A DNA stretch of 64,000 nucleotides from Corynespora cassiicola (taxonomy: Eukaryota; Ascomycota; Dothideomycetes; Pleosporales; Corynesporascaceae), in NCBI GenBank assembly GCA_022059125.1, contig JAEUWY010000004.1, positions 4,154,001 to 4,218,000 on the forward strand, read 5' to 3'. Within the stretch, counting starts at the first letter, position 1. Each line of letters begins with the position of its first letter. The position numbers were made by a program, and so were the translations under genes. Of the stretch, positions 1-10,645 are shown piece by piece. The notes under the pieces were generated by a model. That model was not told where the DNA came from. It saw nothing but the letters and a program-made list of their open reading frames with translations, and searched no databases.

Positions 1-1673
1 TTCGGTTTGATGTCCAAAGGTTGACAAAGCGCAGACAGCTATAGTATGCAACTAAAAGATTCAATAGTAGAGTGGTTAAGATAGATTTACGACTTCTATC
101 TAGTTATAAACTGTTGCTTAGCATGCTATATTAGTGCCAAAATAATTATTCAAAACTAAAATAAATAACATTCTAGCACTTTTTAAGCAGCCTTTATTTT
201 ATTTATGTTTTATAGAGTATTTGGACGGAAGTCGGATGGTGTAGCTACCCGGCCTATATCGGTCCGACCTTATCCCCATAATTTCTTCACGGAAACCTCT
301 CTTCCCTTTTGATTTGTAAAGCCTAACGTTATTCCAAGCTTCTGTCATCCGCCAATTCAATAGATTCATGTCAGGATATGAATTCGCCTTATAGGAAGTT
401 AAGGTATATGCACAACATGACCTAAAGGTGTAGGCCGTCAAAAAGTGTCAGAATCGTTTATTAGAACCAGCTAGCCTCTAATACATCTCTGTACTGCTAA
501 AGGCTTCCTTAAAACTATGTAGGCTGAATATAGTTTAGTAGTAAGTAACTGACTAGCTTTTTTTATACATTTTTTTATTTTTTGTTTTTAGACGGCGAAG
601 TTATTGCTCCGACTAACGTCAGGTTCACTCGAAGGGCCGATGAGCGCTTGCCGAGATACTGTGTCGGTGCATCTAACGCGGGCCTTGGCATCCCTGCAAG
701 GACCTGCAAAAACGAGGCTGTAGAGCCACACCTAGAAGCAATTATCACGAAAATGAAGCTTCGATTTCTGTGTTTTCTGTAAGATATTCTTCGTTAAAAT
801 GGAATCAGAGACATCTCAACTAGCAACCTTTGTAATTACAATATTCCACTACTCTTCTTTTCGAGCTTATAAATCACTAGCAAAGGGTACGTACAAACAA
901 GGGGGTATCACGTAACAAAAGCTCATAAGCCACTACCCGGCTGAAAACACAATATACGATGTCGAACGATCGAATCGCCCGACAGGTGATCCCACTACTC
1001 TATTAAAGATGGTGAAGAAACTGAAGGTATAGATGCAAGCATATCAATTCCACTGTTGGAAGCGTTAGAGTGAGACGATGGCTCGGATCTAGTTTGCACA
1101 AAGTCAAGGGTGGGTCTTCATGTGTTTAACTCATGTAACAAGATGGATGGTGAAAGCAATGGACATGTGTCCCACTTTTAGATGCTTGGGAGGGTGGTCT
1201 CCCGTCGTGGAAAGTTGGTTTATTTTTCCTGGTTACACATCAGGCTAGGATGTGACCAGAGAGCAATACCCAAATTTTCACCACAGGAGACTACTCACCT
1301 AGGCAACAAAAGACGGTATTTGACTCGTAAGCAGACAATTGGAGGATCATTTAATAAACGACTGTTGGTAAAAGGCTAAAGCTTCAGTGTAAGCGCGGAA
1401 TGCTAGAATTGTTTCGGAGATAACTAGCTGCTGCCGCAGCGATTTAGATACCTAGATACCTTGTTTAAGATCGAACGGATTTACGGACGAAATTATGCCG
1501 AGACAATCACATCCGACCCTAAGCAATCATGTTGGTCGGGCCGTACAGTAATCACCGACATAACGTTATAATAAGTATAAAACATGTGCGCCAATACCAT
1601 TAGTGTTTTCGAGAAACCATTGTAGGTCCAAGTTCTTCTCTTTGAGTGCAAACTTGTATCTGAATAGCTCTCA
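1..1673. other. AT-rich non-coding left flank
   Basis: This stretch is AT-rich, with long A and T runs and many stop codons in all frames. The few open stretches are under 85 codons and show no domain or plausible codon pattern. It looks like degraded intergenic or former repeat sequence. Only the last 100 bases, which hold a TATA-like element for the next gene, can be assigned a role. Confidence 0.5.
1576..1582 (+). promoter_or_regulatory. TATA-like box of the alpha/beta hydrolase gene
   Basis: A TATAAAA heptamer lies about 92 bases before the ATG of the downstream hydrolase, which is a normal spacing for a fungal core promoter. Assignment rests on sequence and position only. Confidence 0.4.
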
Positions 1674-2901
1674 ATGGCAGATCCTACAATAAATTCCAGC
1701 CTGTGGCAGTCCTATGCTAAAATAGATCCAGAACTCGAGACGGTTCGTTCGCCAGATAACCATGTCCTGCCAAGCTAACGCGTGCAGATTTTACCATGTC
1801 TGCCACCGGCCAAATCATTCGCAGACTATGAAAATGTAACCGAGCTTAGAAACGCGGCCAACGAAAAACAAGCCCAAGACATTGCAGCAGGTATCATCAA
1901 GGTTCCAGACTGGATCTCATTGGGAATAGAGAAGACAGAGATACGTATCCCAACACGCGATGGGTCATTCATACGAGCTGTTCGTTATCATCCCAAATCC
2001 AATCCGGGCGGTCCACTTTTTGTTTATTTTCACGGAGGCGGTTATGTCTTTGGGGGGCCGGATATGTGCGAGTACGAGTCTGGGTTCACGATCCTAACAG
2101 CAGAGTTGGGATTTACAATCCTCAGCGTGGACTATAGAAAGTCGCCTGAGCATGTATTTCCGATTGCTATACATGATGGGTTTGACTCTGTGAAATGGGT
2201 ATGTGTACATTCCATTTAATCATACCACAGCACTAGTCTAACATATTTGCCAGATTGGAGAGAATGCATCAAAGCTAGGAGCGGATCCATCGAAGGGATT
2301 CATTGTCGGAGGAACATCGGCGGGGGGAAACATTACGGCCGTGGTCTCTCATCAGGCTAAGGAGGCAGGACTATCGCCTCCCATCACGGGCGTGTTCCTT
2401 AACGTTCCAGCTCTAGTACATCCCGAGGCTGTGCCTGCCAAGTATAAGCTTCACTACAGGAGCTTAGAGCAGAACAAGGATGCCATGATCTTGGACAAAC
2501 GAGGTCTTGAATTCTTTATTGGTGAGTCCCCTTGGCGCATACAGAATAATACTGACCATCACTGAAGAAACATACAAGCCTGACCCAGCGTCACCCCTAA
2601 TCAGCCCGCTTAATTGGCCGAGTGGCCACAGTGCCCTACCTCCGACATACTTTCAGATTTGTGGGTGAGTTGATTCTTCAAATCAATACTTGAGGCGTGT
2701 ACTAACCCCAGTAGTATGGATCCATTGAGAGATGAGGCTTTGATCTACGAACATCAACTACGACAGGATCACAATGTTCCGACACGGGTTGATCTATACA
2801 AAGGCTTACCTCATGTGGCTCAGTACTTCATGCCGTTTCTCAAACAATCTGAAAAGTCTCTAAAAGACCTTAAAGCCGGATTTATGTGGCTGTTAGACTA
2901 G
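1674..2901 (+). CDS. HSL-type alpha/beta hydrolase (esterase/lipase), 5 exons
   Basis: Exons are 1674-1742, 1788-2198, 2254-2521, 2568-2664 and 2715-2901; the four introns are 45-55 nt and the product is 343 aa. The protein belongs to the hormone-sensitive lipase group (alpha/beta hydrolase fold 3). It shows the oxyanion motif HGGG (residues 105-108), the nucleophile elbow GTSAGG with Ser182, the acid in MDPLRDE (Asp284) and the His in LPHVA (His315), so the triad is complete. No signal peptide is seen, so it is probably a cytosolic carboxylesterase acting on small acyl or acetyl esters. The start was chosen because the first intron removes an in-frame TAA and joins an opening Met-Ala-Asp-Pro segment to the core. 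The gene is flanked on both sides by AT-rich sequence, as accessory genes often are. The natural substrate cannot be read from sequence. Confidence 0.88.
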
Positions 2902-3756
2902 AAATAAAACAGATATCTATAAGTACAGAGAAGTGACAGGCAAAAAAAATCATATAAAAAATCATACTTTTTAAACCTATATAACTTTTTAACTAAACTA
3001 GCTATTAAAAGGATATTTAATTTTTAAGAAATTTATCAGTATTTTTAAAAATTAAAAATTTTATACTAAAGCTTTCTCTAGTTACTGTTTTGTCAAACGC
3101 CTGACCAGCGTTATTACTGTTCATACTTATTGTCCGTACTTATTGTTTAGTCCTGGCCCAGCAAAGCTGAGAGAAAAGGACTCCTACAGCTCTTCAGATG
3201 AGTCTGTTCTTTTCCTTTCTCGTTTTATCGCCCGTCTCTGTTCCCTTTTCTATGATTTTAAGCTCATCCTTTGGCTGCTCGAGAAAAGCTCGCCTCTCTT
3301 CCTCATCTAGAAATAATGGAACTGACGAGAAGAAGAGGTTTAAAGGGGTTAAGGGAATTATAATAAAAATGCGTTATCTGTACGCGAGGTCAATTGCAAA
3401 GTCCTAGGTTAGCAACTCCACTACAGAAGCCCACGTGATCACGTGATTAAAGCACTGTCGATGACCCTCGGATTCCACAAAGGTCTTGCAGTAGTAGATA
3501 GATGTTCAGATACTTTCTGTCGCACGCAACCTACGTTATGTTACTGGCGTAAGCAATCTCTGAGCTCGAGTATGAATAATTATATTCCACGCTGTTCAAC
3601 AGCCTCTCCTCAAAGAAAATCGTCTCATTATATGCAATAGAAACCAAACCCCCAACCCCCAAAAAGAAGAGAGATCATATATCATATACGTGTATCATAC
3701 ACAGGGTATCTATATCCATTCCCCTCCCTCCGTCCCTCTCTCTCAAGCCCCACCTT
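2902..3756. other. Intergenic, with an AT-only tract and a double E-box palindrome
   Basis: The first 170 bases are nearly pure A/T (about 2941-3075), resembling a heavily RIP-mutated remnant. The rest is mixed and contains the palindrome annotated separately and a CT-rich run near 3715-3745. No gene is supported. A minus-strand reading near 3200-3330 is open for a while, but it has stops and no recognisable domain. Confidence 0.45.
3432..3445. promoter_or_regulatory. Perfect 14-bp palindrome made of two CACGTG E-boxes
   Basis: CACGTGATCACGTG reads the same on both strands and contains two E-boxes two bases apart. CACGTG is the core site of bHLH factors in fungi. It lies 3' of both neighbouring genes, so a role as a promoter element is not obvious. 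Confidence 0.35.
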
Positions 3757-6018
3757 TCAATAGCCCCCCGCGGTAACCGCCTTGACGGCAATACCATCCA
3801 CCCGCCTCTTATACAAACTCATGGTATGCTTGACCGGATCCCCATACACGACACTTCTTAATGTCTCATCATCCACCGTAACCGCCTCCACATCCTCCTC
3901 CCCCTTGCCCCCCACCCTCGGCCTAAGCACCACCAACCTTCCCGCTGGCGACAAATTGCCCGGCGGCACCGGCCAACTCTGCGCCGTAGACGCCGAAGAG
4001 GCCGTATTCATCGTATTCAGCGACGTCTTGGACGGCCTCGAGAAGCGCGATTTCGCAGGCTTGGGCGGCGACTGCTGCTGCTGTTGTTGGGGCAGCGTGC
4101 TGTTGGACGGACACGAGAGGTTGAGCTTGGACATGGATGCGAGGGTGGCGGAGAGGCACGAGGCAGGGGCGGGTGAGGCGTAGAGCTTGAGGAGGGAGCG
4201 GACGACGCTCTTGTCGGCGCGGGGCACGGGGTCGCCTTCGTTGATGAAGCTGTAGAAGAGAGATTTGCGGTGTCGCTTGTTGTCGGGTTTCTGGAGGGGG
4301 AGGAGGCTGACGGGGGGTGCGCCGAAGGTTACACAGTGGACGCGCTTGAAGAAGCCAGTCAGGTAGCTGAGCTCGGATTCGACGACTGTGGACATCATGT
4401 GGGCGAAGAGGAGGGCGGCTACGGCGCCGCCGGCTGAGTGGCCCGTGATGAGGAGGCTGCAGTGGGAGCGGCTGGGGTTTTCTTGGAGGAGGTTGCGGAG
4501 GCGATCGGCGACAGGTTTGATCATTTTGCGGGCCACGTATAAGAAGCCTGCGTGGCATAGGTTTCCCTCATCATCTAGGAATCCAGCTGGACTGGTGGGC
4601 TCCGATCGGTAGTTGACCGCCCAGTCCATGAACGTTTGGCTGCCGCGAATTGCAAACACAACAGTGTTCATATCGTCGATTGGCACCGTTTTCAAGACCA
4701 TGGCTTTCGTCCCCGATCGCCAGTCGGAGGGAATATGTTCTTCTGTCTCGGACGATTTAGGTGCGGGAGGGGAATAAACCCGCTCGGAATAGGATGCTGC
4801 TAGACACAGCAGCGGATAAGTCGGCATGTACACTTTGAAGGGAGGCAGATACGGCGGCAGTCGCGAGTTCGCATACATCCAGACCTTGGTGAAGTGATTG
4901 GAACCCCTGTTGTTCTGTGGGCCACCTGAGAGAGGATACAGTGGGTTTGTACCATGACTTTTCGCGAGATCGGGGTGCAAAGTGTCCGTCGAAGGTCCTG
5001 GGCTATTTTCATATACCAGGAGATCCTGCTCTTTCCCGCTGAAGCGTTCTCCGTCAATGCTTGTGATGACAGCATCCAGCTTCGAGCTGATAAGATCACA
5101 CAATGCCGCTCCTTGGTTCAATGCCTGTGTGCTCTTTTTGCTGATGATGTTGGTGGGTTTCTCGATGCAAGTCGTAGTAAGCATGGTGACGCTTTTGTTG
5201 GCACTTGAGGTGACCTGTCCTCGCAGATCTCCATATGATTTTGTCGCTATTCTGTCGTACTTGTTCCATGTCGATTTTAAGCTGTGCACGAGGTTTTGCT
5301 CCTTTGGCGGGGATGACGCAAACGCGATTGTAGATTGGGCTGCAAGAGGCTGTCCAGAATTATGGGATGCTTCGTACGATTGGCCGTAACCCTGCGATTG
5401 CTGTAATATTGCCCCATAGACAGGATGTTGGCCGATGGAGCAAGAAGATTGGTGTTGTGGTGGGCTCGTCGAATATTCTTGAGTCTTTTGCGGGGGGGAT
5501 GTATACGCCTGAGTGTGATGTTGTTGCGGAGATGATGAGTATACCTGAGCGTGGTTTTGTTGCGGAGGTGACGAGTATGCTAAAGTCTGATGTTGTTGCG
5601 GAGGTGTCGTGTATCCTGGAGCCTGGACCTGTTGCGAATATCCTTGGGACGGCCTCCTCTCTCCATTGGACGGTCTTCTTTCAATACCCTGCGAGGGTCT
5701 CCTTTCCCTTCCTTGTGAGGGCCTCCTCTCTACCCCCTGTGAGGGCCTTCTGCCGTACCCAGCACTTTCTGAAGGCCTCCTCTCATAAATGGCATCCAGC
5801 CTGGGTCCCTCATAGGAATACCCATACCGCGGCGGGCTATCCGGATACGCAGGAGCGGACGGCATCTGCACGGTGACATTCGAAACTGAAGCTTGCATGT
5901 TCTCCGCAGCCACCGGCCGCGACTTGGATGATGAATGCGAGCGTTTGCGTCTGGCCTTGCGCTCGTGGCCGCCGGCGCTGTTGCTACCGCCGCCGCTACT
6001 GCTGCTTAGGAACGCCAT
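3757..6018 (-). CDS. Large class 3 lipase-domain protein with RRPS and PQQ repeats
   Basis: A single uninterrupted 753-aa frame. The C-terminal half is a class 3 (fungal lipase-like) domain. Its nucleophile elbow GHSAGG has Ser near residue 528, a DPVPRAD segment supplies the acid near 595, and a candidate His lies in VKHTMSLY near 730. VVFAIRGS before the elbow and CVTFGAPPVS after it are family hallmarks. The first 250 residues are disordered: a basic start (RRKRSHS), six RRPS units, then repeated SPPQQ segments rich in Tyr, Gln and Ser. There is no signal peptide, so the enzyme is probably intracellular, acting on acylglycerols or phospholipids. A polyglutamine run and a Ser/Pro-rich loop interrupt the lipase domain. 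The RRPS array matches the PKA consensus, and the PKA catalytic-subunit gene is the next gene upstream on the same strand. The first ATG is preceded by a long GC-rich leader. Confidence 0.9.
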   Translation of the reverse strand: MAFLSSSSGGGSNSAGGHERKARRKRSHSSSKSRPVAAENMQASVSNVTVQMPSAPAYPDSPPRYGYSYEGPRLDAIYERRPSESAGYGRRPSQGVERRPSQGRERRPSQGIERRPSNGERRPSQGYSQQVQAPGYTTPPQQHQTLAYSSPPQQNHAQVYSSSPQQHHTQAYTSPPQKTQEYSTSPPQHQSSCSIGQHPVYGAILQQSQGYGQSYEASHNSGQPLAAQSTIAFASSPPKEQNLVHSLKSTWNKYDRIATKSYGDLRGQVTSSANKSVTMLTTTCIEKPTNIISKKSTQALNQGAALCDLISSKLDAVITSIDGERFSGKEQDLLVYENSPGPSTDTLHPDLAKSHGTNPLYPLSGGPQNNRGSNHFTKVWMYANSRLPPYLPPFKVYMPTYPLLCLAASYSERVYSPPAPKSSETEEHIPSDWRSGTKAMVLKTVPIDDMNTVVFAIRGSQTFMDWAVNYRSEPTSPAGFLDDEGNLCHAGFLYVARKMIKPVADRLRNLLQENPSRSHCSLLITGHSAGGAVAALLFAHMMSTVVESELSYLTGFFKRVHCVTFGAPPVSLLPLQKPDNKRHRKSLFYSFINEGDPVPRADKSVVRSLLKLYASPAPASCLSATLASMSKLNLSCPSNSTLPQQQQQQSPPKPAKSRFSRPSKTSLNTMNTASSASTAQSWPVPPGNLSPAGRLVVLRPRVGGKGEEDVEAVTVDDETLRSVVYGDPVKHTMSLYKRRVDGIAVKAVTAGGY
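5641..5781 (-). repeat. Tandem RRPS repeat in the lipase N terminus
   Basis: Six Arg-Arg-Pro-Ser units occur within residues 80-126, with Ser at about 83, 93, 101, 109, 117 and 124. Most are spaced by eight residues as ERRPSQG(I/R). At DNA level this is an imperfect 24-base tandem repeat. Confidence 0.9.
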
Positions 6019-8367
6019 GTAGAAAACCGGGTATACAAACGCTTGCCGTCGCCGAATGCAATATGTTCAAGAAAAACAGGGTGGAAAAAAGCCCCGCCGA
6101 TGACGATCGAAAGCGATTCTGACGTCGTCGTCGTCCGATCCCACCTCGGCGAAAAAAAACTAGGGCGGACAAGGCACGATGGCGATGGCGAAGGCGACAC
6201 GGACAAGATGCAATCAAACGTCGCACTTAACCATGACTTCGCCGCATGTCCGTCCCGTTTGAAACCCACAAAGCCAGCTCTTTGATGACCTAACAAATCC
6301 TCCTTTCAAAAGGGCAGCCCGTCGTCCTGCTCCAGGCCGAATAACGTCGAAAGCAAGCACTGTCGGATGGGAAGCAGGGGGCGCGTCAGGGAGCGTCAAG
6401 CAGACCAGACAGACGTCGGTCCAAACCTCGCACTCGGGCAGCGGGCCAACCCACTCTTAAACCCGCGCGCACGCACCGCTCACTCGCTCGCACGCCTCCC
6501 ATGCAGCAAGGCGGGCGACCCGCCCGGGTAGTCCCCCCCCCCCAAAGTGCGCCTGCGCCTGCAGTGCAGGCCGACCGGCAGCACAGCGCAGCGCACCGCA
6601 GGACAGGACAGGACACACCAGACGGGCGAGGGAGCCCACCCACACACCGACCAACGGGCCCCCGACGCCCACCGTCCCAGGGCATAGCCACACGGATGGG
6701 CGCCCTCCCACCCCTGCCCGGCCCCGTACCTGGCGATGAGTGGACGGCATCCCAGGCTTGAGGCCACGACGCTGGGCGATTGGTTCGGCAGCGCGGCGTT
6801 AGCGCAGCGCGAGCGCTTTTTGGGGCAACGGCGCCGATGGGAGGGGCCAGCGATGGGCGAGGTGTGTGGGACGGGGACGTCGTCGTTCCGATGCGAGGGC
6901 CTCTTGGGTGGAAAAGGCAAAAAGTGAGAAGGCGAGTGTGGGTAGGTGGATGGGTAGGCATGGGCGCAGGGCACGGCTGACTGGCCGGGGGGAAGGCGTG
7001 GACGTACATATGCTGTGCATTCTAGCTACCACAGAGACAAACCATACCGGCAGTCACATCGTGCATGAGCAGGTCTGCCTGCCCGTCAGCCTGTCGCGCC
7101 CTCTGCGCCCGCCGAATTGACTTTGGACCGACCCCTCCTGTCAAACCCTACCAGCATTGTCGGGAGACATGTCGCCCGCCTTCCATTCCTCCCATCATAA
7201 CTGACGCAACTAGCACTCCCAGCGATCGCCAGATCAGAAACAGAATCTTGAAATGAAGGAAAAGAGTCGAAGAAGAGAATTCCCCACTGTTTCTATTTCG
7301 GGGTTCACCCTCGCTCGCTCGCACTCGCTCCCTCCGAGCAAGGCGGATGGAAGGGTTCCCCACAACCTTGCCTCCCCCTACCCTACCCCCATCCGCGGCA
7401 CACCCGCCGCCCATGTGACCGTTGACGAATGCATGACCGAAGCTTATGGCCCTAGCCCTGCCTCCTCTCCCACGAGCAAACCACCTGGCCAGCCGGGAAC
7501 TTGCTAGGAAATCCCCTCCATCGCGCGCCGCTTGCGAACCGGATCGGAGCCTTGTTTAGTACTAAACAGTGGCATATTTCGATCGCTCCATCATTTCAGC
7601 AATCTGAAACAAGCGCCTTTGGTGACACCGAGGGCAAAGAGGGGCCGCGCAAGCCCGCAATTGCGTTACAAACCTGCTGCTTGCTTGCTTGCTTGGTGCC
7701 CGACAAGGAACAAGACAAAAACAACAAAAAACAAAGCATTCATTCCTTCATCGGAGCACATGAGGAATTGCGGGTTTTCATGTGGATCAATATTCAGTGA
7801 TACCTGTAAAGCAGCGTCCCTCGGGCCTCCCTCCCCATCCAATGTTCCTGGTTTCCAATACACAACACAACCAGCCGGCCGGCCAACGGTCCAGAGTCGG
7901 ACGGCATCGCGGACAGAATCGCCAAGATGTCCTTCCATCCCAAAAGTGCGAACAACCACTCCCCCTTCTGAAGAAAGCAAGAAAATAAAGGTCCAAACCA
8001 GAGCCCAATGCTAACCACGCATTCATAATGGCGCCTATTTCAAAGAAGCGCAGGTCAAAGACTGCAGAACTGCAAGTGTAAGGATAATAGGTGAAATGGA
8101 AAGAATACAATGGCCCACGTCCCTCGGGCGGTGTTTTTTTTTTCCGTGTTTGAGCTTGGTGCTTGGACGAGTATGCACGCAGTCAGGGCATCGGCTATGT
8201 TGGAGGCCGCGCGGCAATGGCTCTAGCCCAGGCCAGCCGGATGATTCCGTCTGTTGTTTCTTGTGCAGAAGAATACCCCTCGGGCCATTGCCCTAGAAGT
8301 CGGGGAAAAGGTGTCCGTGACTGGCGCATGTCATGTTAGCGAAGCAACGGCAGGGCATTTCAGGTAC
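6019..8367. other. Long GC-rich intergenic/leader region between lipase and PKA genes
   Basis: This 2.3 kb region lies between the lipase start and the PKA stop, both genes being on the minus strand. The part from about 6400 to 7500 is very GC-rich with C-runs (11 C near 6531-6544) and is open in several frames only because of its composition. Translations are low-complexity Pro/Arg/Ala without domains. It most likely holds the lipase promoter, a long 5' untranslated leader that may contain introns, and the 3' untranslated end of the kinase gene. Confidence 0.5.
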
Positions 8368-9898
8368 CTACGGGTCTTCCCCGGTGGCGCCATAGGCCTC
8401 AGTCTCCTCAGGGTACTTGTCAAATTGGCTGGCATCGCCGACGCCAGCTCGGACTGGGGGCACGTAGGGAGCATCAATGTCCTTTTTCTGCAGCCGCTCC
8501 CACGTCACCTCGGCGAACCAAGGATGGTTCATCACGTCTTTGCTACCGCCGTGAAGATTGCCAAGACGCTTGGTCAGATCCGGGGTGATGAGCTTCTGCA
8601 GCAGATCTTGTGCGTCGTGGTGGATGTAAGGGGGATATTTCACGCGCCCCTTGAGGATGTTTTCGTAAATCTTCATGGGCGAGCCGCCGTCCCAGAAGGG
8701 CGTGAACCCACAGAGCATCTCAAAGATGAGGATTCCGAGGGACCACCTGCCATTGTCAGCATCACATGCTGCTTGCGGGGCGAACAAAGAACTTACCAGT
8801 CCACCGACTTGTTGTAGCCCTTTGATGCGACCACTTCGGGCGCAAGGTAGTCGGGAGTGCCGCACAGGGTCCAGGTGATGTCGGGCACCTCTTTGGCAAA
8901 GCCAAAATCGGTGATCTTCAAGTGTCCGTGGCGGTCCAGGAGCAGGTTCTCGGGCTTGAGGTCGCGGTAGATGATATTTTGCTGGTGCAGGTAGTCGAGG
9001 GCCAGTGTGACTTCGGCAGCGTAGAACTTTGCGACGGGGTTGGGGAATCTCTGCGTGGTCTTGTTAGCTGCCGGCCTGGCGTCGCAGCCCAAAGCTGGAG
9101 CCGACTCACTTGGGATTTGCGGAGCAGGCTGAACAGCTCGCCCCCCTCGACAAAGTCCATGACCATGTAGAGGTTTTTGGAGTCCTGGAAGGTGCCCCAC
9201 AGGGTGATTAGGAACGGGTGCTTGACCTGCTGCAGCATGCGGCGCTCGTCGTTGGTGTGCTCGACCTGCTTCATCTTGACGACCTGGGCCTTCTTTAGGA
9301 CCTTGATGGCGTAGAAGCGCTGATTGTGCTTGGACTGGACCAGATGGACGCGCCCAAAGCTGCCGGTGCCCAGGGTGCGCTGTATCTGGAAGTCCTGCAA
9401 CGAGTATTTGCCCTTTGTGACGCGCACCTGCTGCTGCGCGGGCTGGGGGGTGCCGCCATTGGCCGGGCGGGCGTGCGACTGCTGCGGGCTCTGGAACTGG
9501 GCCGAAGACTGGCTGGCGTTTGCATTGTTGGCCGGGTGGATCAGGTTCTGGATGCTGGGCACATTGTGCGAAGCCTGCTGGTAGGGCTCCGGCGAGGACT
9601 GCGGAGTCGCGTAGGCCTGCTGGGGGAACGAGTTGGCGTTCATCGAGTCGGCAGGCTTGTGGGGGCTCGTGGCGGAGGGCTGCGAGGACTGCGAAGGCTG
9701 TGAGGGCTGCTGCGACGGGGCCTGGGGCGGCTCGTCGTTGGACGTCGACGCCTTGCTCTGGTGGCTAAAGGTCGACGTCTTGGACGCCGTCGGGGTGATG
9801 GGGCTGGCCGTGTCCTTGATGGGCGAAGTCGGCGAGTCGAGGTCCTTGGAGCCCGAGTCCTTCGTCCGCTTCTTCTTGAGGAATCCGAGAGTCGGCAT
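8368..9898 (-). CDS. pkaC: cAMP-dependent protein kinase catalytic subunit, 3 exons
   Basis: Transcript-order exons are 9110-9898, 8797-9050 and 8368-8746, with introns of 59 and 50 nt; the product is 473 aa. It is an AGC-family Ser/Thr kinase. The Gly-rich loop GTGSFGRV starts at residue 177. The ATP lysine is in YAIKVLKK (Lys199), the catalytic loop is YRDLKPEN (Asp293), DFG is at 311-313, and the activation-loop Thr is in [12 protein letters not shown] (Thr324). The C-terminal AGC tail ends with FDKYPEE. The first 160 residues form a Gln/Pro/Ser-rich extension, as usual in filamentous-fungal PKA catalytic subunits. The start at [11 protein letters not shown] was preferred over an upstream frame extension because it matches that family's N terminus. 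It acts in cytosol and nucleus, is held inactive by the regulatory subunit, and controls growth, stress and metabolism. The gene lies beside a lipase carrying repeated PKA consensus sites. Confidence 0.96.
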
Positions 9899-10645
9899 AT
9901 GCGCGGCGTGGAGGAATGCTGCCCAGCCCTGGCTCTCTCGGGGCGGGCGGGCGGCGGCAATTAGGGATACGGGCACAGGCGGCGAGGAATTGGAGAGGAA
10001 TCCGGGGGGACGCAGGGCAGAGGAGCGCGCGCGGCGGGCGGGAGGGGGTGGGTGGAGGGGTGAGGGCGAGCGCGGGCGTGTAGGAGGAGAGGTGAGGGGA
10101 GGGGGGGGGGCTGGCTGGCGGCGGTGTTGAGGCTCGCGGGGAAGCAGCAGCGATTCAGCGACTCAGCGATTCAGCAGCGGGCGAGCTGCACAAGGGTGGT
10201 TGGCCGCCGACCTGGCTGGCCCGCCCGGCCCTCTCCCCGTCAAAGAACCCACGCAGCCCCCATGGCGCCTGTTTTGCGCCTGTTTTGCATCATTCAGCAG
10301 CCACCGGCCTGCGCTGCCTGCGCCGCCGCCAACGTTTGCGGTAGCCCGTCCAGCAGTCCAGCCCGTCCAGCCCATCGAACATCACCCGTCATCACGCCCC
10401 GTCGCACAGCGCAACAGATGTAATACATTAAATCGTCCATGCATCTCGGAAGCCCATCGCCGCGGCGATCATCCCAATCCTGAAAAGACGAGCCCATCGA
10501 GACCCCGAACGCCTATTTATGCCATCAGAACCCCGGCCATGCCATGCTCCAATCCCGAAAATCTTTCCTGCCATGACCACCCCAGCCCTCCGGGGAGCTC
10601 CAAGAGCCTAGCCAGACCACCCAGGCCCGCCCGCGCAGCCGCTGC
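9899..10645. other. PKA promoter/leader region, GC-rich
   Basis: This segment between the PKA start and the stop of the upstream minus-strand gene is GC-rich, with G-runs near 10090-10110. It shows no credible coding frame. It should contain the kinase promoter and 5' leader and the 3' end of the GT8-like gene. Confidence 0.45.

Noticed and set aside
3923..4558. 211-codon minus-strand opening inside the lipase gene
   Set aside because: It is the +1 frame of the lipase coding sequence, which has the GHSAGG elbow and full triad.
6386..7009. 207-codon minus-strand opening and several overlapping frames at 6.4-7.1 kb
   Set aside because: The region is so GC-rich that all frames stay open. The translations are Pro/Arg/Ala low-complexity without domains.
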